64,000 bases of DNA from Flavivirga algicola (GTDB taxonomy: Bacteria > Bacteroidota > Bacteroidia > Flavobacteriales > Flavobacteriaceae): contig NZ_JABBHF010000005.1 of the NCBI RefSeq assembly GCF_012910715.1, positions 248,001 through 312,000 of the forward strand, given 5' to 3'. The position numbers and the translations under genes are program-made. Positions 63,396 to 64,000 of this stretch are shown piece after piece (the stretch's first letter is position 1; each line of letters opens with the position of its first letter). The notes under the pieces were generated by a model. It made no database searches and was not told the DNA's origin. It worked only from the letters and a program-made list of their open reading frames with translations.

Positions 63396-64000
63396 ATGAC
63401 TAAGATTAAAAATATTGCAATTATTGCTCACGTAGATCATGGTAAAACTACTTTGGTTGATAAGATTATGTACCATTGTCAGTTATTTCGTGAGAATGAA
63501 AATACAGGCGATTTAATTCTTGATAATAATGATTTGGAGCGTGAAAGAGGTATTACAATTACTTCTAAAAACGTTTCTGTAATCTATAAAGACACAAAGA
63601 TTAATATTATTGATACACCTGGTCACGCCGATTTTGGAGGTGAAGTAGAGCGTGTGCTAAATATGGCTGATGGTGTTTTATTATTGGTAGATGCCTTTGA
63701 GGGACCTATGCCACAAACACGTTTTGTATTGCAAAAAGCAATTGATTTAGGTTTAAAGCCGTGTGTGGTTGTGAATAAGGTTGACAAAGAAAATTGTACG
63801 CCTGATGAGGTACATGAAAAAGTTTTTGACTTGATGTTCGAATTGGGAGCAGAAGAATGGCAGTTGGATTTTCCAACGGTTTATGGTTCTGCAAAGAATA
63901 ATTGGATGAGTGATGATTGGCAAAAAGAAACAGAAAATATTGAACCATTATTGGATATGGTTATAAACCACATTCCAGAACCAAAAATTGAAGAAGGTAC
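63396..64000 (+). CDS. typA: GTP-binding translation factor TypA/BipA, 5' part (cut by the window edge)
   Basis: The first 201 codons of a translational GTPase. G1 is AHVDHGKTTL at residues about 10-19, G2 lies in RERGITITSK, G3 is DTPGHADFGGEVERVL near 73 and G4 is NKVD near 128. The sequence after G4 (EEWQLDFPTVYGSAKNNW) is specific for TypA/BipA rather than EF-G or LepA. The frame is open to base 64000, so the gene is partial only because the window ends. It acts on the ribosome in stress and cold adaptation. Confidence 0.95.
   Translation, partial: MTKIKNIAIIAHVDHGKTTLVDKIMYHCQLFRENENTGDLILDNNDLERERGITITSKNVSVIYKDTKINIIDTPGHADFGGEVERVLNMADGVLLLVDAFEGPMPQTRFVLQKAIDLGLKPCVVVNKVDKENCTPDEVHEKVFDLMFELGAEEWQLDFPTVYGSAKNNWMSDDWQKETENIEPLLDMVINHIPEPKIEEG

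Noticed and set aside
1-64000. CRISPR array, prophage, insertion sequence or integrative element
   Set aside because: I saw no regularly spaced direct repeats, cas genes, transposase or integrase, and no terminal inverted repeats framing a region.

Overview
The window looks like a chromosomal segment of a marine or alga-associated member of the Flavobacteriaceae (Bacteroidota). The evidence is the low GC content, start regions that mostly lack Shine-Dalgarno sequences, candidate promoters with the Bacteroidota -7 element TAnnTTTG, a tmRNA whose tag reads (A)GENNYALAA, and typical families such as TPR histidine kinases with LytTR regulators, DUF5060 glycosidases, DUF4230, a metal-type KdsA and TypA. 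No transposase, integrase, CRISPR array, rRNA or tRNA was seen, apart from the tRNA-like part of tmRNA.

Region 1 (1-26.3 kb) is a carbohydrate-use island without SusC/SusD in view. A nine-gene minus-strand operon (11671 down to 52) runs from a GntR/HutC regulator through a SIS protein, SDR, FAD oxidoreductase, atypical ROK kinase, creatininase-family hydrolase and KDPG-type aldolase to two exported glycosidases (GH31 and clan GH-D). A separate sugar porter (12195-13586) lies upstream. Diverging from it is a plus-strand operon: FCD-type GntR regulator with a perfect 34-bp palindrome just ahead of its start, tartrate/isopropylmalate-type beta-decarboxylating dehydrogenase, cyclase-family hydrolase, four-carbon acid sugar kinase, ACS-type MFS transporter, Gfo/Idh oxidoreductase and a large exported DUF5060 glycosidase. 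It ends in a strong terminator at 22.9 kb. A BNR-propeller lipoprotein, possibly a polysaccharide lyase, follows at 24.9 kb. Together these suggest cleavage of an algal or plant glycan outside the cytoplasm, uptake of sugars and acid sugars, and Entner-Doudoroff-like and four-carbon-acid breakdown.

Region 2 (26.5-50.9 kb) is the most unusual part. After two unknown genes on the minus strand and a small lipoprotein come a TPR histidine kinase, a LytTR response regulator and a stand-alone LytTR protein. They are followed by a tightly packed block: a vWA-TM-Hsp70-like ATPase fusion, a vWA membrane protein, a coiled-coil membrane protein, a second vWA membrane protein, a degenerate vWA-like exported protein, a small membrane protein, a tubulin/FtsZ-like GTPase (Tub_2 type), a membrane-anchored trypsin-like protease and a DUF4230 protein. 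A predicted outer-membrane barrel protein and a multi-TM patatin-like lipase come next. This has the look of an envelope-spanning, NTP-dependent sensing or conflict machine with a protease and a lipase as possible outputs. I do not recognise it as a named system.

Region 3 (51-64 kb) is mostly housekeeping: an exported VOC protein, an AraC regulator, ssrA (tmRNA), a lysine/alanine-dehydrogenase-type oxidoreductase, an SDR, and a run of small membrane proteins (DUF1361, DUF2809, SanA/YdcF, DUF4173, Coq4-like). A small winged-helix regulator sits there with two nearly identical palindromes ahead of neighbouring genes. DUF1801, an outer-membrane barrel, kdsA and the 5' part of typA follow, with typA cut by the window edge.
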